A stretch of 64,000 nt of DNA from Amycolatopsis anabasis (lineage in GTDB: Bacteria; Actinomycetota; Actinomycetes; Mycobacteriales; Pseudonocardiaceae). The notes under the pieces were generated by a model, which made no database searches, had not been told where the DNA came from, and saw nothing but the letters and a program-made list of their open reading frames with translations. The position numbers and the translations under genes are program-made. Positions 53,162 to 62,475 of this stretch are shown here, piece by piece; within the stretch, counting starts at the first letter, position 1; the number at the start of each line of letters is the position of its first letter. Location: contig NZ_VTHK01000044.1 in assembly GCF_009765355.1 (NCBI RefSeq), positions 17,492-81,491 on the forward strand, read 5' to 3'.

Positions 53162-55993
53162 ATGCACTTGGCGGAGCGGCGCAAGGAATTAGGTGTCCTT
53201 AAAGGACTTCTCGCGCACTGCCGACAGAACCGTGGACAGATCGCGCTGATCACCGGAGGCATCGCGACCGGAAAGACACAACTCTTGAACGCGTTCGCGA
53301 ACCACGCGCTCGAGTCCGACGTTCTGGTGCTGACCGCCACCTGCTCCAGAGCGGAGCAGACCCTCCCCCTGGGTGTCATGGGCCAGTTGTGCCAAGGGGC
53401 AGGCCTGCCACCTGCGGTGCGGCGCCGCGCGACGGAACTGCTCGACGAGCACGCCCGGCTGCCGACCGCCCCCCAGGGGGACCGGGAGCCGCTCGACGGA
53501 CCCGACGCCAAGGTGTTGCACGGCCTGTGCGCGTTGATTCTCGACCTCGCCCGGGAGCAGCCGCTGGTGCTGGGCATCGACGATGTCCACTTCGCGGACC
53601 CGCAGTCGTTGCAGGCGCTGCTGTACCTGCAACGAAGGATGCGGTCCGTCCAGGTCTTGATGATCCTCAGCGAGTGGACGCGGCCCCGCCCGAAACAGTT
53701 GCCCTTCCACTCGGAGGTGACCCGGCTGCCGTACTTCAGCCGGCTCCGCCTCGCGCCGCTGTCGCGCACGGGAGTGGCCGACGTCCTCGCTCAGCAGCTC
53801 CATCCGGAGACCGCTCGTCAGCTCGCCATGGCATACCACCAGAAGAGCGGCGGAAATCCGCTCCTGGTGCATGCACTGCTGGAGGACTATCTCGCCAGCG
53901 AGAATTCCGAAGACGTCACGTACCGGCCGGAACCGGTAGTGGGCGAAGCCTTCGGCCAGGCCGTGCTGACCTGCCTGCACCGCTGGGAACCGATCCTGCT
54001 CGAGGTCGCGCGCGGACTGGCGGTGCTGGACGAATCGGCCTCACCCCAGTCGCTCGGCCGGTTGCTCGACCTGCCGGCCGATTCCGCCGCGCAGGCGCTC
54101 GACGTGCTCACCATGGCTGGTTTGCTGGACAACGCCCGGTTCCGGCACCCCACGGCCCGCGACGCCGTGCTCAACAGCCTCCCCGCTGCGGAGTTCGCGA
54201 GGCTGCACCTGCGAGCGGCGGAACTCCTGCACCAGGACGGAGAACCGGTGACCGTGATCGCCGAGCACCTGGTAGCCGCCGGGCAGGCCGGGATCCCGTC
54301 CGCGGTACAGGTTCTGCGGGCTGCCGCCGAACAGGTACTGGCCGACGACGACGCGGAACTCGCCACCCGGTACCTCGAGCTGGCGCACGGGGCGTGTACC
54401 GACGAACGCGAGGGTGCCACCATCGCGACGCTGCTCGCGCATTCCGAATGGCGCGGGCACTCCGCGCCGGTGAACCTGCCCCTCACCCGGATGCGTACCG
54501 CGCTGGAAAGGGGGCACCTCAACGACCGCGGGGTCTTCACCCTGATCAAGCATCTGCTCTGGAGCGGCCACACCGACGAGGCGGCGAAGACGTTGCGGAC
54601 CCTGATTCAGACGGACTCGCTGGTCCCGAGCTTCGCCGCCGATCTGCGCCTGACCTATCACATCCTGTCTTTCTCCCATCCGCCCTTTTTTCCCCGCATC
54701 CCCGGCGCCACCCCGCCGCTGGGCAACGAACCCCTGTCCCTGCCCGCCACCCCGTGGCGCCGGGCGACGATCGCGCTGGCGACCGTATTGACCCAAGGCC
54801 CCACCGAAGCCGCGATCGACGGGGCCGAGCACGTCCTGCAGACCTGCACCCTGACCGACGAAACGTTGGACTCCCTGCTCACCGCACTGCTGACGTTGTT
54901 GTACGCGGATCGTCCCGACAAGGCCGCGCCGTGGTGCGACGCCCTGGTGGAAGAGGCCACCTCACGGCGTGCGACGCCCTGGCGGGCGCTACTCGGCAAC
55001 CTGCGCGCCGATATCGCGCTGCGTCAAGGGGATCTGCTCGTCGCGGCGGAGTACGCGCGGACGGCGCTCGCGCAACTTCCCCCGCCCGAATGGGGCGTGG
55101 GCATCGGCGCTCCGCTGGCCACCCTGATCCTCGCCACGACCGCGATGGGCGACTACGAAGAAGCGGCCACCTTGCTCAAACGGCCGGTGCCGGAGAGCAT
55201 GTTCGGGACCTGGTTCGCGCCGCAGTACCTGTACGCACGCGGCCACTACTTCCTCGCCACCGAACGCCCGCATGCCGCGCTCACCGATTTCCACAACTGC
55301 GGCACCCTGATGGTCAAATGGAACATCGATCACCCCGCGATCGCCTCCTGGCGCAGCGGCGTCGCCAAGGCACATCTGCACCTCGGGCGCCGGGACCACA
55401 TCGGCAGCCTGATGGCCGATCAACTCGCCTTGCCCGGGGTCGGACTTCGCACCCGGGGAATCTCGTTGCGGATGCTCGCCGCGGGACGCGGCCCCGACCA
55501 GCGGTTGCCCCTGCTGGAAGAAGCCGTCGATCTGCTCCGGATTTCCGGCGACCAGTTCGAACTCGCCACGACGTTCGCTGATCTGAGCCGGCTCCACCAT
55601 GAGAAAGGCGACTCCAGCACGGCGCAGGCGCTGGCCGAGCAGGCCATGGAGTTGGCCAAACAATGCCAGGCGACCCCGCTCTTCCACCGGCTGCTCTCCG
55701 GCCGGGAGACCGTGGACATCGGCTCCGGCGGCCGCGGCGAGACCGACGAGGTCCTGGGCGTGCTCAGCAACGCCGAACGGCGAGTGGCCTCCCTGGCGGC
55801 CCTGGGACACACGAATCGCGCGATCGCGCGCAAGCTCGGCATCACGGTGAGCACCGTGGAGCAACATCTGACCCGGGTCTACCGGAAGCTGAACGTGAGC
55901 CGCCGCACCCAGCTTCCCGTGGAACTGCCGGTGCAGACCAGGCCACGCCTGGAACTGGAACACGGGCACCGCCGAGTCGCGACCGGCACCTGA
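53162..55993 (+). CDS. LuxR-family LAL transcriptional activator with TTA codon
   Basis: Large ATP-binding LuxR regulator, 943 residues. Walker A is GGIATGKT near residue 35 and a Walker B-like strand is VLGIDDVHFAD. A long helical middle is followed by a C-terminal LuxR helix-turn-helix (AALGHTNRAIARKLGITVST). Such regulators usually activate macrolide-type PKS clusters. ATG at 53162 follows AAAGGAC. Leu10 is encoded by TTA (53189-53191), so translation should depend on the bldA-type rare leucyl-tRNA, tying the cluster to development. It ends 3 bp from the stop of the convergent SARP gene. Confidence 0.92.
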   Translation: MHLAERRKELGVLKGLLAHCRQNRGQIALITGGIATGKTQLLNAFANHALESDVLVLTATCSRAEQTLPLGVMGQLCQGAGLPPAVRRRATELLDEHARLPTAPQGDREPLDGPDAKVLHGLCALILDLAREQPLVLGIDDVHFADPQSLQALLYLQRRMRSVQVLMILSEWTRPRPKQLPFHSEVTRLPYFSRLRLAPLSRTGVADVLAQQLHPETARQLAMAYHQKSGGNPLLVHALLEDYLASENSEDVTYRPEPVVGEAFGQAVLTCLHRWEPILLEVARGLAVLDESASPQSLGRLLDLPADSAAQALDVLTMAGLLDNARFRHPTARDAVLNSLPAAEFARLHLRAAELLHQDGEPVTVIAEHLVAAGQAGIPSAVQVLRAAAEQVLADDDAELATRYLELAHGACTDEREGATIATLLAHSEWRGHSAPVNLPLTRMRTALERGHLNDRGVFTLIKHLLWSGHTDEAAKTLRTLIQTDSLVPSFAADLRLTYHILSFSHPPFFPRIPGATPPLGNEPLSLPATPWRRATIALATVLTQGPTEAAIDGAEHVLQTCTLTDETLDSLLTALLTLLYADRPDKAAPWCDALVEEATSRRATPWRALLGNLRADIALRQGDLLVAAEYARTALAQLPPPEWGVGIGAPLATLILATTAMGDYEEAATLLKRPVPESMFGTWFAPQYLYARGHYFLATERPHAALTDFHNCGTLMVKWNIDHPAIASWRSGVAKAHLHLGRRDHIGSLMADQLALPGVGLRTRGISLRMLAAGRGPDQRLPLLEEAVDLLRISGDQFELATTFADLSRLHHEKGDSSTAQALAEQAMELAKQCQATPLFHRLLSGRETVDIGSGGRGETDEVLGVLSNAERRVASLAALGHTNRAIARKLGITVSTVEQHLTRVYRKLNVSRRTQLPVELPVQTRPRLELEHGHRRVATGT

Positions 55994-55996
55994 CGC

Positions 55997-58924
55997 TCAC
56001 CGCCGCGCCGCGTACGCCAGCATCCGTCTCAGCTCCCTGGACCGGCCGAACATGCCGAGCTCTTCGGAAAGGGCGTACGCGGACCGCAGCAGCGGCACCG
56101 CGTCCTTCCCTTGTCCGAGAGCCACTTTGTTCACCGCGAGCCGATGCAGGGCGTGCACTTCACCGCGACGATCCGCGAACTGCCGGAAGACCCGAAGCCC
56201 CTGCTCGATCAGTTCGACAGCACCCAGATGCTGGCCACGCAGCTCGGCGACCCGGCTGTGCGACACCACGACGTGGGCCCGGCCCACCGGTTGGTCGAGT
56301 TCGTCGAGCAGTTTGATCGCCTGGCGGTACAACTCGTCCGCCTCGTCGAGTTCGCCCAGCTCCACCAAGGCGTTCGACAGGCTGCTCAGGACGACCGCTT
56401 CCAGATCCGCTTCACCGATCCGCCGCGCACGGCCGAGCCCGCGACGCAGGAACTCGACCGCACCGGCCGCGTCCCCCAGCGCCGTCCGCACGTTGCCCAG
56501 CTGCCGCAAGGCGCGAACCTCGGCCTGCCGGTCCTCGAGCCCCTGGCCGAGGTCCAGCGCCCGGAGCGCATGCCGCTCGGCCGAAATCAGGTCGCCCTGC
56601 TGGGCACGGCAGAAGCTGAGCAGTACCAACGTGCTCGCCGAGCCCGCGGCGTCACCCAACGCTTCGAACAGCCGGGAGCATTCGGTGAGCAAGGTGGAGG
56701 CGACGAGCAGCCGCCCGCCCATCGCGGCCCCGTGCGCCATCCCGAACTTCGCGCGGGCCTGCACCAAACGGTCGTTCGCGGTTTCCGCCGCCGCGAGCAC
56801 GGCCGGGTACAGCCGGTTGATCTCGCTCATCCGATGCTTCAGGGCGAGGAAACTGGTCAGCCGCTCAACCGCGTCGAGCGCCTCCCGGCACCACCCCGCA
56901 TCGGCGCCTCGGGCCAGGATGGCGACCAGGGTGTCGCATTCCGCCGCGCACCACCCCGTTGGGTCGCGGCGCACCTGCGCGTGCACGTCCGCGGGAGCCG
57001 CCTGACCCGAGGCGGGCCCGAGCGGCACCAGCCATCCGGCCGGACGAGGCAGGCCGAGGTGAATCGCTTCGATCAGCGACCGGGTCCGGCCGAACAGGCT
57101 GCCGAACGCAGCCCGCGCCGGCGACGCGGAGTCGGTGAGCCCGCCCTCGATGGGGTGGAGCTGTTCCGCGGCGAAAACCCGGAGCAGATCGTGCATTGTG
57201 TACCGTTCGTACTTGCCCGCCGCGGGCTCCAGGAAGTGCGTCGTCAGCAGGTCGTGCAACGCCCAGTCCAGGCGCGGGTCGTCGTCGGTCAGGGCAGCCA
57301 GCGCCCACGGCGCCAGATCGGCCCCGTCCAGCAAGGCGAACCGGCGGAACACCATGCGTTCCAGCTCGCCGAGCGACTGGTACGAAACGGCGAAACCCGC
57401 CCGGACGTCGAGTTCGGCCACCGACAGTTCATCGAGGAGCAGGCGTTGGTCCCGCATTCTCGTGAGCAGCGACCCGAGTGACCACTGCGGCCGCGTGGCG
57501 AGGCGAGCCGCCGCCACCCTGATCGCGATCGGGAGCCGCCCGCAAAGATCGACCAGTTCGGCGGCCGCCGAAGGCTCAGCGGCGACCCGGTCCGCACCCA
57601 GGACCTGCACCAGCAACCGCAACGATTCGTCCTCGTCCAGCGGAGAAAGTTCGAGGTCGACGGCCCCCGGCACGTCAGCGAGCCGTCTGCGGCTGGTCAC
57701 CAGCACCGCGTTACCCGGCTCTCCGGGAAGCAGCGGGACCACCTGACGCGCTTCCGCGGCGTCGTCGAGAACGATGAGCACCTTCCGCCCGGCGAGCCGG
57801 CTCCGGTACGCGGCGGCGCGCTGCTCGAGCTGGGCCGGTATCGCGGTGTCCGCGACCCCGAGCGAGCGGAGGGCCTCGGCGAGCACATCGCCGACCGGCC
57901 GCGGACTGGTCGACCCGCCACCGAGGTGCAGGTAGAGCTGGCCGTCCGGAAAGCGGTCGGCCAGTTGGTGGCCCACCCGGACGGCGGTCGCCGTCTTCCC
58001 CGCTCCGGCCTGAGCGCTGAGGGCCACGACGGGTACCGAATCGGTGGTGCTCAGCAACTCGCGCACGCGGCCGATCAGCTCTTCGCGACCGGTGAAGTCC
58101 GGCACCATCGCGGGTAGCTGGCGCGGCACGGGAACGCTCGGCGCCGGCTCGGACACCACACCCGGCGATTCACCGCGCAGGACCAGTTCCTGCAGTTTCG
58201 CCAGTCCCGATCCGGGCTCGATGCCCAGTTCGCCGACCAGCGTTTCCCGCACGTTCTGGTACACGCGCAGCGCATCGGCTCGGTCACCTGCCATCCACAG
58301 CGCTCGCATCAGCAGCTCGGCCAACCGCTCACGCAAGGGATGTCCGGCAACCAGCTCGCGGAGTTCGGGGATCACCTCGGCGTGCCGCCCCAAGCTGATC
58401 TCGCCGGCGAGACATTCCTCGTACGCCGCCACCCGCGCGATCTCCCACGAGCGCACGAGCGAGTCGAGCGGCACGGTCGAAGTCGACGCGCTCCCGTTCC
58501 AGGTCGGCGTGCCACGCCAAAGCCTCAACGCCCGGCGGAGAAACCTCACCGCCTCCGCCTCGTCGCCGCGCCGGACCGCGGACCGCCCGTCCCCGAGAAG
58601 CTGATCGAACTCGATGAGGTCGCATTCCGCAGACACCAGGTCCAACTGGTAGCCATCCGAAACGCGAGCCAGGCGCCGTTCCCCGCTCGCGACCGCGCGG
58701 GAGAGCACGGACCGCAAGGACGAGATGTGGTTGTGCAGGCTGGCGGTACTGGTCCGCGGCGGCTCGTCACCCCACAACGCCTCGACCAGTTGGCCATGCG
58801 GGACCGCTTGTCCGTGGTTGCCGACCAGGTACAGCAACAGCGCCGACGCCTTGCCGCTGGGGACCGGGACCTCCCGGCCGTCGCCCGCTCGGACACACAA
58901 CCGCCCGAGGACCTGCAGCCTCAC
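55997..58924 (-). CDS. AfsR/SARP-family regulator (BTAD, NB-ARC, TPR)
   Basis: About 975 residues from GTG at 58924. An OmpR-type winged helix (RLQVLGRLCVRAGDG, then HNHISSLRSVLSR) leads to a bacterial activation domain with RVYQNVRETLVGELGIEPG. An NB-ARC ATPase follows, with Walker A AQAGAGKTATAV and VLIVLDDAAEARQV; then come TPR-like repeats. This is the AfsR/RedD-like layout that activates antibiotic genes by binding direct repeats. The GTG is favoured over ATG 58984 because GGGGG precedes it and a TATAAT box at 58990-58985 abuts the longer start. The adjacent LAL gene is convergent, so both probably regulate this cluster. Confidence 0.9.
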   Translation of the reverse strand: MRLQVLGRLCVRAGDGREVPVPSGKASALLLYLVGNHGQAVPHGQLVEALWGDEPPRTSTASLHNHISSLRSVLSRAVASGERRLARVSDGYQLDLVSAECDLIEFDQLLGDGRSAVRRGDEAEAVRFLRRALRLWRGTPTWNGSASTSTVPLDSLVRSWEIARVAAYEECLAGEISLGRHAEVIPELRELVAGHPLRERLAELLMRALWMAGDRADALRVYQNVRETLVGELGIEPGSGLAKLQELVLRGESPGVVSEPAPSVPVPRQLPAMVPDFTGREELIGRVRELLSTTDSVPVVALSAQAGAGKTATAVRVGHQLADRFPDGQLYLHLGGGSTSPRPVGDVLAEALRSLGVADTAIPAQLEQRAAAYRSRLAGRKVLIVLDDAAEARQVVPLLPGEPGNAVLVTSRRRLADVPGAVDLELSPLDEDESLRLLVQVLGADRVAAEPSAAAELVDLCGRLPIAIRVAAARLATRPQWSLGSLLTRMRDQRLLLDELSVAELDVRAGFAVSYQSLGELERMVFRRFALLDGADLAPWALAALTDDDPRLDWALHDLLTTHFLEPAAGKYERYTMHDLLRVFAAEQLHPIEGGLTDSASPARAAFGSLFGRTRSLIEAIHLGLPRPAGWLVPLGPASGQAAPADVHAQVRRDPTGWCAAECDTLVAILARGADAGWCREALDAVERLTSFLALKHRMSEINRLYPAVLAAAETANDRLVQARAKFGMAHGAAMGGRLLVASTLLTECSRLFEALGDAAGSASTLVLLSFCRAQQGDLISAERHALRALDLGQGLEDRQAEVRALRQLGNVRTALGDAAGAVEFLRRGLGRARRIGEADLEAVVLSSLSNALVELGELDEADELYRQAIKLLDELDQPVGRAHVVVSHSRVAELRGQHLGAVELIEQGLRVFRQFADRRGEVHALHRLAVNKVALGQGKDAVPLLRSAYALSEELGMFGRSRELRRMLAYAARR

Positions 58925-58984
58925 ATGATCCCCCAGGGATATGCCGCGCTGTGCTCCCCAACCGCAATGGATCGATTTAGACAA

Positions 58985-58990
58985 ATTATA
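58985..58990 (-). promoter_or_regulatory. Consensus -10 box of the SARP promoter
   Basis: TATAAT on the minus strand, in an unusually A+T-rich stretch (58972-59010). The -35 hexamer is poor, as expected for an activator-dependent promoter. The start point would fall about 50 nt before GTG 58924. Confidence 0.5.
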
Positions 58991-59046
58991 CCAAGATTTT
59001 GACCTAGTTCAGCCCGGTCTCGCCGCCGCTGCCCGTTTCGCGTGGG

Positions 59047-59568
59047 TTAGCTGGCACCCCGCTCAGCGCCGGGATCCACGGGCCGGGCCAGCGTCTCCCG
59101 GTCGTAGCGCATGGCGTCGGCGTACTTCCGCTCCATCGAGCGCCGGGCCAATTCCCCCGCCTGGACGTCCGCTACGTGCGTTTGGAGTATCCAGATGTTG
59201 CCGAACGGATCACGTACCCGCCCGACCCGGTCACCGAAGAAGTGTTCGACGACCCGCGTCACCGGGACGGCCCCGGCGGCGAGCGCCCGCTCGTAGAAGG
59301 CGTCGGCATCGTCGACGAACAGGCGCAGGAAGCAGGGCGTCGGCGGCCACTCGGGCTTCCCGTCGAACAGCATCACGATGCTGTCCCCGATCCGCGCCTC
59401 GGCATGCCCCACAGAGCCGTCGTCGTGGTGATACCGAAAGATCTCCTCGGCCCCAAATGCCTTCTTCAGGAACTCGAGCATCGCCGTGGAGTCCCTCGAG
59501 ACGATGCACGACGTAACCGTCCGGTTCTCCTCCGGAGTCGGTCTTACGGAATCACCATCCGAAGTCAT
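59047..59568 (-). CDS. VOC/glyoxalase-fold protein (PhnB-like)
   Basis: A 173-residue protein with two beta-alpha-beta-beta-beta repeats typical of the vicinal-oxygen-chelate family: SRDSTAMLEFLKKAFGAEEI, HAEARIGDSIVMLFDG, LRLFVDDADAFYERALAAGA and RVRDPFGNIWILQTH. PhnB/YdcE-like members often lack a known reaction. No ribosome site is evident before ATG 59568. It lies beyond the regulators and is probably not part of the polyketide pathway; a resistance role cannot be excluded. Confidence 0.75.
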   Translation of the reverse strand: MTSDGDSVRPTPEENRTVTSCIVSRDSTAMLEFLKKAFGAEEIFRYHHDDGSVGHAEARIGDSIVMLFDGKPEWPPTPCFLRLFVDDADAFYERALAAGAVPVTRVVEHFFGDRVGRVRDPFGNIWILQTHVADVQAGELARRSMERKYADAMRYDRETLARPVDPGAERGAS

Positions 59569-59620
59569 GAACCGACTCTAGAAGCCCGCCGGCACGCGGT
59601 GCACTTGGCCGCGGAGGACA

Positions 59621-59649
59621 CCGGTGGGGTCCACAGTGGACTCCACCGG
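59621..59649 (-). terminator. Strong inverted repeat after the MFS gene
   Basis: A 14-bp stem with one mismatch and a single-base centre: CCGGTGGGGTCCAC, A, GTGGACTCCACCGG. It lies 16 bp beyond the stop of the MFS fragment and before the VOC gene, so it probably terminates the former. There is no clear U-run, as is common in actinomycetes. Confidence 0.6.
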
Positions 59650-59664
59650 CTCGACACCTTCCGG

Positions 59665-60366
59665 CTAGCGTACCGTGGGGACTGCTTCCAGGCGTCGGTC
59701 GTGGTTGAGCGTGCGCACTCCCCAGGCGCACGCGGCACCGAGCGCGGTTGGTCCCAGCCAGGGGATTTCTGGCCATCCGGCTTTGTTCGCCAGGTCGAAG
59801 ACGGTTCCGGTGAAGAGGTTTTCGGCCAGGATCCCGGTTCCGACGATGGTGTTGTAGAACCCGTAGTGGGTGGCCACGAGGTCGTCGCCGGAGAGCCGGA
59901 CGATGGTGTCCATTTCGAATGGGAAGACTGCGGCCGTGCCCAGCGCCAGCAGTGTCGCCAGGCCACGAGCGCGACCGTGGATTTTGAGTTGTCCGGCGAC
60001 GGCCACCCCGCCGGACACGGCGAACAGCGTCGCAGTCAGCGCCGTGCCGGAAGTGTCGTTCGTGGCGATCCGGTGTGCTTCGAGGGGCAGCGCGAGATAC
60101 ACCTGGAACGAGAGCACGCAGGAGCCGATCATGACCAGCGAGAACAGGATGAACCAGCGGTTCCCGGCGATCTTGCGCCATTGCGCCAGCACCGGGAGGC
60201 GGTCCGGGTCCGCGGTGCGGTCACCCCGCTGCGGCAGCGACCGCAGCTGCAGCACGGTCCGCACGGCGAACACGGCGGTCGCGGCCAGGCAGGTCAGCCG
60301 GAAATCGGTCGCGGTCAGGGCCAGCCCGACGACCGGACCGGTGAGGATGCCGCCCCGGTAGAACAC
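59665..60366 (-). pseudogene. MFS transporter, C-terminal fragment
   Basis: About 230 residues covering the second half of a major facilitator: hydrophobic segments around LVMIGSCVLSFQVYLAL, TATLFAVSGGVAVAGQL, GLATLLALGTAAVFPF and GFYNTIVGTGILAENLF. The first recognisable part (GFAGTLFNVFYRGGILTGP) resembles the conserved mid-protein loop, and the frame is closed by TGA about 20 codons further upstream, so the first half with five or six membrane segments is missing. No start with a ribosome site was found; the listed end is the GTG in NVFYRGG. It is most likely a decayed gene; a sequence error cannot be ruled out. Confidence 0.65.
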
Positions 60367-60615
60367 GTTGAACAGGGTGCCCGCGAAACCGGCGGCTGCG
60401 GAGGCGAGGTCGCGCGACCGCGGCCATCACCCACCGTCGAGCCGATCCGCGGGCCGCAGTTCCAGCCGCGGCGGATTCGCGGGGAAATCGGCGTCCGGTG
60501 TCGCGGAAGAGGTGGACGAGTGGGAATTCGGGCCCGACTTCATGCCGGTGTAGGTTGCGCCGAGGACGACGGCGGCTGACTGCCCCCGTGCGAGATGCTC
60601 CCGGTACGGACCACC

Positions 60616-61557
60616 CTACGCCCTCAGCCGGGCCATCCGTTCGGGTTTGGGCCAGCGGACCTGGGAGACCCAGCCGAGTTTCTCGAAGATCCAGATGATG
60701 CGGGCGGACATGTCGAGCTGTCCGCGGCGGACGCCGTGCCGGGCGCAGGTGGGATCGGCGTGGTGGGAGTTGTGCCAGGACTCGCCCATCGAGGCGATGG
60801 CCAGGGGCCAGAAGTTCGCCGACTTGTCCCGCACGGTGAAGGGCCGGTCGCCGATCAGGTGGCAGATGGAGTTGACCGACCAGGTCACGTGGTGCAGCAG
60901 CGCGATCCGCACCAGACCGGCCCAGAAGAACGCGGTCAGCGCACCCTGCCAGGACAGGGTGATCAGCCCGCCGAGCGCCGCGGGGCCAAGCAGGGTGACC
61001 ACGGTCAGCGCGGGGAACAGGCGGTCGACCACCCGGATGTCGCGGTCGGCGAGCAGGTCCGGGGCGAATCGTTGCGCGTTCGTCTGTTCGCGTTCGAACA
61101 GCCACCCCATATGGGCGTACCAGAAACCCTTGGCCAGGGCGGCCGGTGTGGTGCCGAACCGCCACGGCGAATGCGGGTCGCCGTCCCGGTCGGAGTAGGC
61201 GTGGTGGCGGCGGTGGTCCGCGACCCAGCCGATGACCGGGCCCTGCATGGCCATGCTGCCGACCATCGCCAGCGTGATGCGCAGGCCGCGGTTGGCCTTG
61301 AACGCGCGGTGGGTGAAGTACCGGTGGAACCCGATCGTCACGCCCAGACCGGTGAAGAAGTAGAAGAAGACGGCCAAGCCGACGTCGGGCCAGCCCATTC
61401 CCCATCCCCAGGCGATCGGGACGGCCGCGATCAGCGCCAGTAGCGGCACGATCGCGAACAACTTGACCAGGAACATCTGCCCCCAGGTCTTCTCACCCGC
61501 GAGCATCGGTTCCGGCTGGCGGGTATTGGGGGCGCGAGCGTGCAGCGCGCGGGTCAT
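60616..61557 (-). CDS. Acyl-CoA/acyl-lipid delta-9 desaturase
   Basis: Membrane fatty-acid desaturase, 313 residues, with the three histidine boxes HRYFTH, HRRHH and HNSHH that hold the di-iron centre, and hydrophobic spans LFAIVPLLALIAAVPIAWG, VFFYFFTGLGVTIGF and others. It introduces a cis double bond in long acyl chains, a housekeeping membrane-fluidity role. ATG at 61557 has GGAGG 7 nt upstream. Between this gene and the MFS fragment (60367-60615) nothing convincing is seen. Confidence 0.9.
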   Translation of the reverse strand: MTRALHARAPNTRQPEPMLAGEKTWGQMFLVKLFAIVPLLALIAAVPIAWGWGMGWPDVGLAVFFYFFTGLGVTIGFHRYFTHRAFKANRGLRITLAMVGSMAMQGPVIGWVADHRRHHAYSDRDGDPHSPWRFGTTPAALAKGFWYAHMGWLFEREQTNAQRFAPDLLADRDIRVVDRLFPALTVVTLLGPAALGGLITLSWQGALTAFFWAGLVRIALLHHVTWSVNSICHLIGDRPFTVRDKSANFWPLAIASMGESWHNSHHADPTCARHGVRRGQLDMSARIIWIFEKLGWVSQVRWPKPERMARLRA

Positions 61558-61646
61558 AGCACTACCTCCCGGCAGCTCGTTGAGATTCGGCGCCGGGATC
61601 TGGAGCGATTAACCCTATTGTAGCCCCGGGCAACGGGGGACGCCTC

Positions 61647-61667
61647 CCGGCCACGTGGCCTGGCCGG
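61647..61667 (-). terminator. Hairpin after the GAF-ANTAR pair
   Basis: Perfect 7-bp stem CCGGCCA / TGGCCGG around a 7-nt loop, about 25 bp beyond the stop of the second GAF-ANTAR gene. Likely transcription terminator for that leftward pair. Confidence 0.45.
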
Positions 61668-61691
61668 TTCGCCCGGACAAGCGGATGCCGC

Positions 61692-62474
61692 TCATTTCCC
61701 AGTGGCGTGGGCGAGGATCGCGTCGAGGTCGGCGGCGCCTCCGGCCACCGCGTGGGCGACTTCGGACAGGCGCAGATTGTGGGCGCGGGCGTAGCCGCGC
61801 AGCCGATGGAAGGTGTCGTCCATGTCGAGGTTGCCACCGTGTGCGGAAAGCACGCCCTTGGCCTGTTCGATCACGACTCGGCTGTTGAGCGCGGTCTGCA
61901 GCTGTTCGGAGAGCAGTTCGCTGCGTTCGATGGCTCGTTGCTGCAGGATGCCGACCGTGGCGACGTCGGCCAGGGCCTGTCCCAGCAGGGTGCTGTCCTC
62001 GTCGACCCCGTACGGTCCGGTGTTGAGCAGGGTCAGCACCCCGACCACCTCGCGGCGCAGCCGCAGGGGCAGGGCCTGCGCGGCCCGGAATCCGCATTCC
62101 CGCGCCGCGGCGGCGAAGCCAGGCCACCGGCTGTCCTCGGCCGAAAGGTCCGGACTCGCGACCGGTCGCCCTTCGCGGACGCAGTCGATGCAGGGGCCGT
62201 CCTTGGTCTGCACGGCGAACAGTTCCAGCAGCTCCGCCCGCTCCGACGAGGCCGACGCGACGCGCAGCCCCCCGCGCTGGTCCACCAGGATCACCCCGGC
62301 GGCGGCGACCTCGAGCAGGTCGACGCAACGTTCGGCGAGCATGCTCAGGAAATCGAGGATGTCGAAGTCGTCGACCAGCGTGTCGGCCAGCGCGACGAAC
62401 GTCCGGAACAACCGCTCGGCCCGACCGCCCGCGACCGCGCTCGCCCGGACGGCCGGGCCCTCCGCTGATGTCAT
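61692..62474 (-). CDS. GAF-ANTAR RNA-binding antiterminator, second of a pair
   Basis: About 260 residues: a GAF sensor domain (LSMLAERCVDLLEV, LRREVVGVLTLLNTG) followed by a C-terminal ANTAR domain (LNSRVVIEQAKGVLSAHGGNLDMDD, then RLRGYARAHNLRLSEVA). ANTAR proteins bind paired hexaloop hairpins in RNA to prevent termination; the GAF part senses a small ligand or redox state. ATG at 62474 (MTSAEG) is chosen because GGAGG precedes it inside the end of the neighbour, whose stop is 1 bp away, so the two are co-translated. Confidence 0.82.
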   Translation of the reverse strand: MTSAEGPAVRASAVAGGRAERLFRTFVALADTLVDDFDILDFLSMLAERCVDLLEVAAAGVILVDQRGGLRVASASSERAELLELFAVQTKDGPCIDCVREGRPVASPDLSAEDSRWPGFAAAARECGFRAAQALPLRLRREVVGVLTLLNTGPYGVDEDSTLLGQALADVATVGILQQRAIERSELLSEQLQTALNSRVVIEQAKGVLSAHGGNLDMDDTFHRLRGYARAHNLRLSEVAHAVAGGAADLDAILAHATGK

Positions 62475-62475
62475 G

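Noticed and set aside
60368..60553. A 61-codon plus-strand frame ending EEVDEWEFGPDFMPV
   Set aside because: The end looks protein-like but the first two thirds are Arg/Ser-rich shadow sequence overlapping the MFS fragment, with no start signal. It could be the tail of a lost gene, but nothing supports a call.
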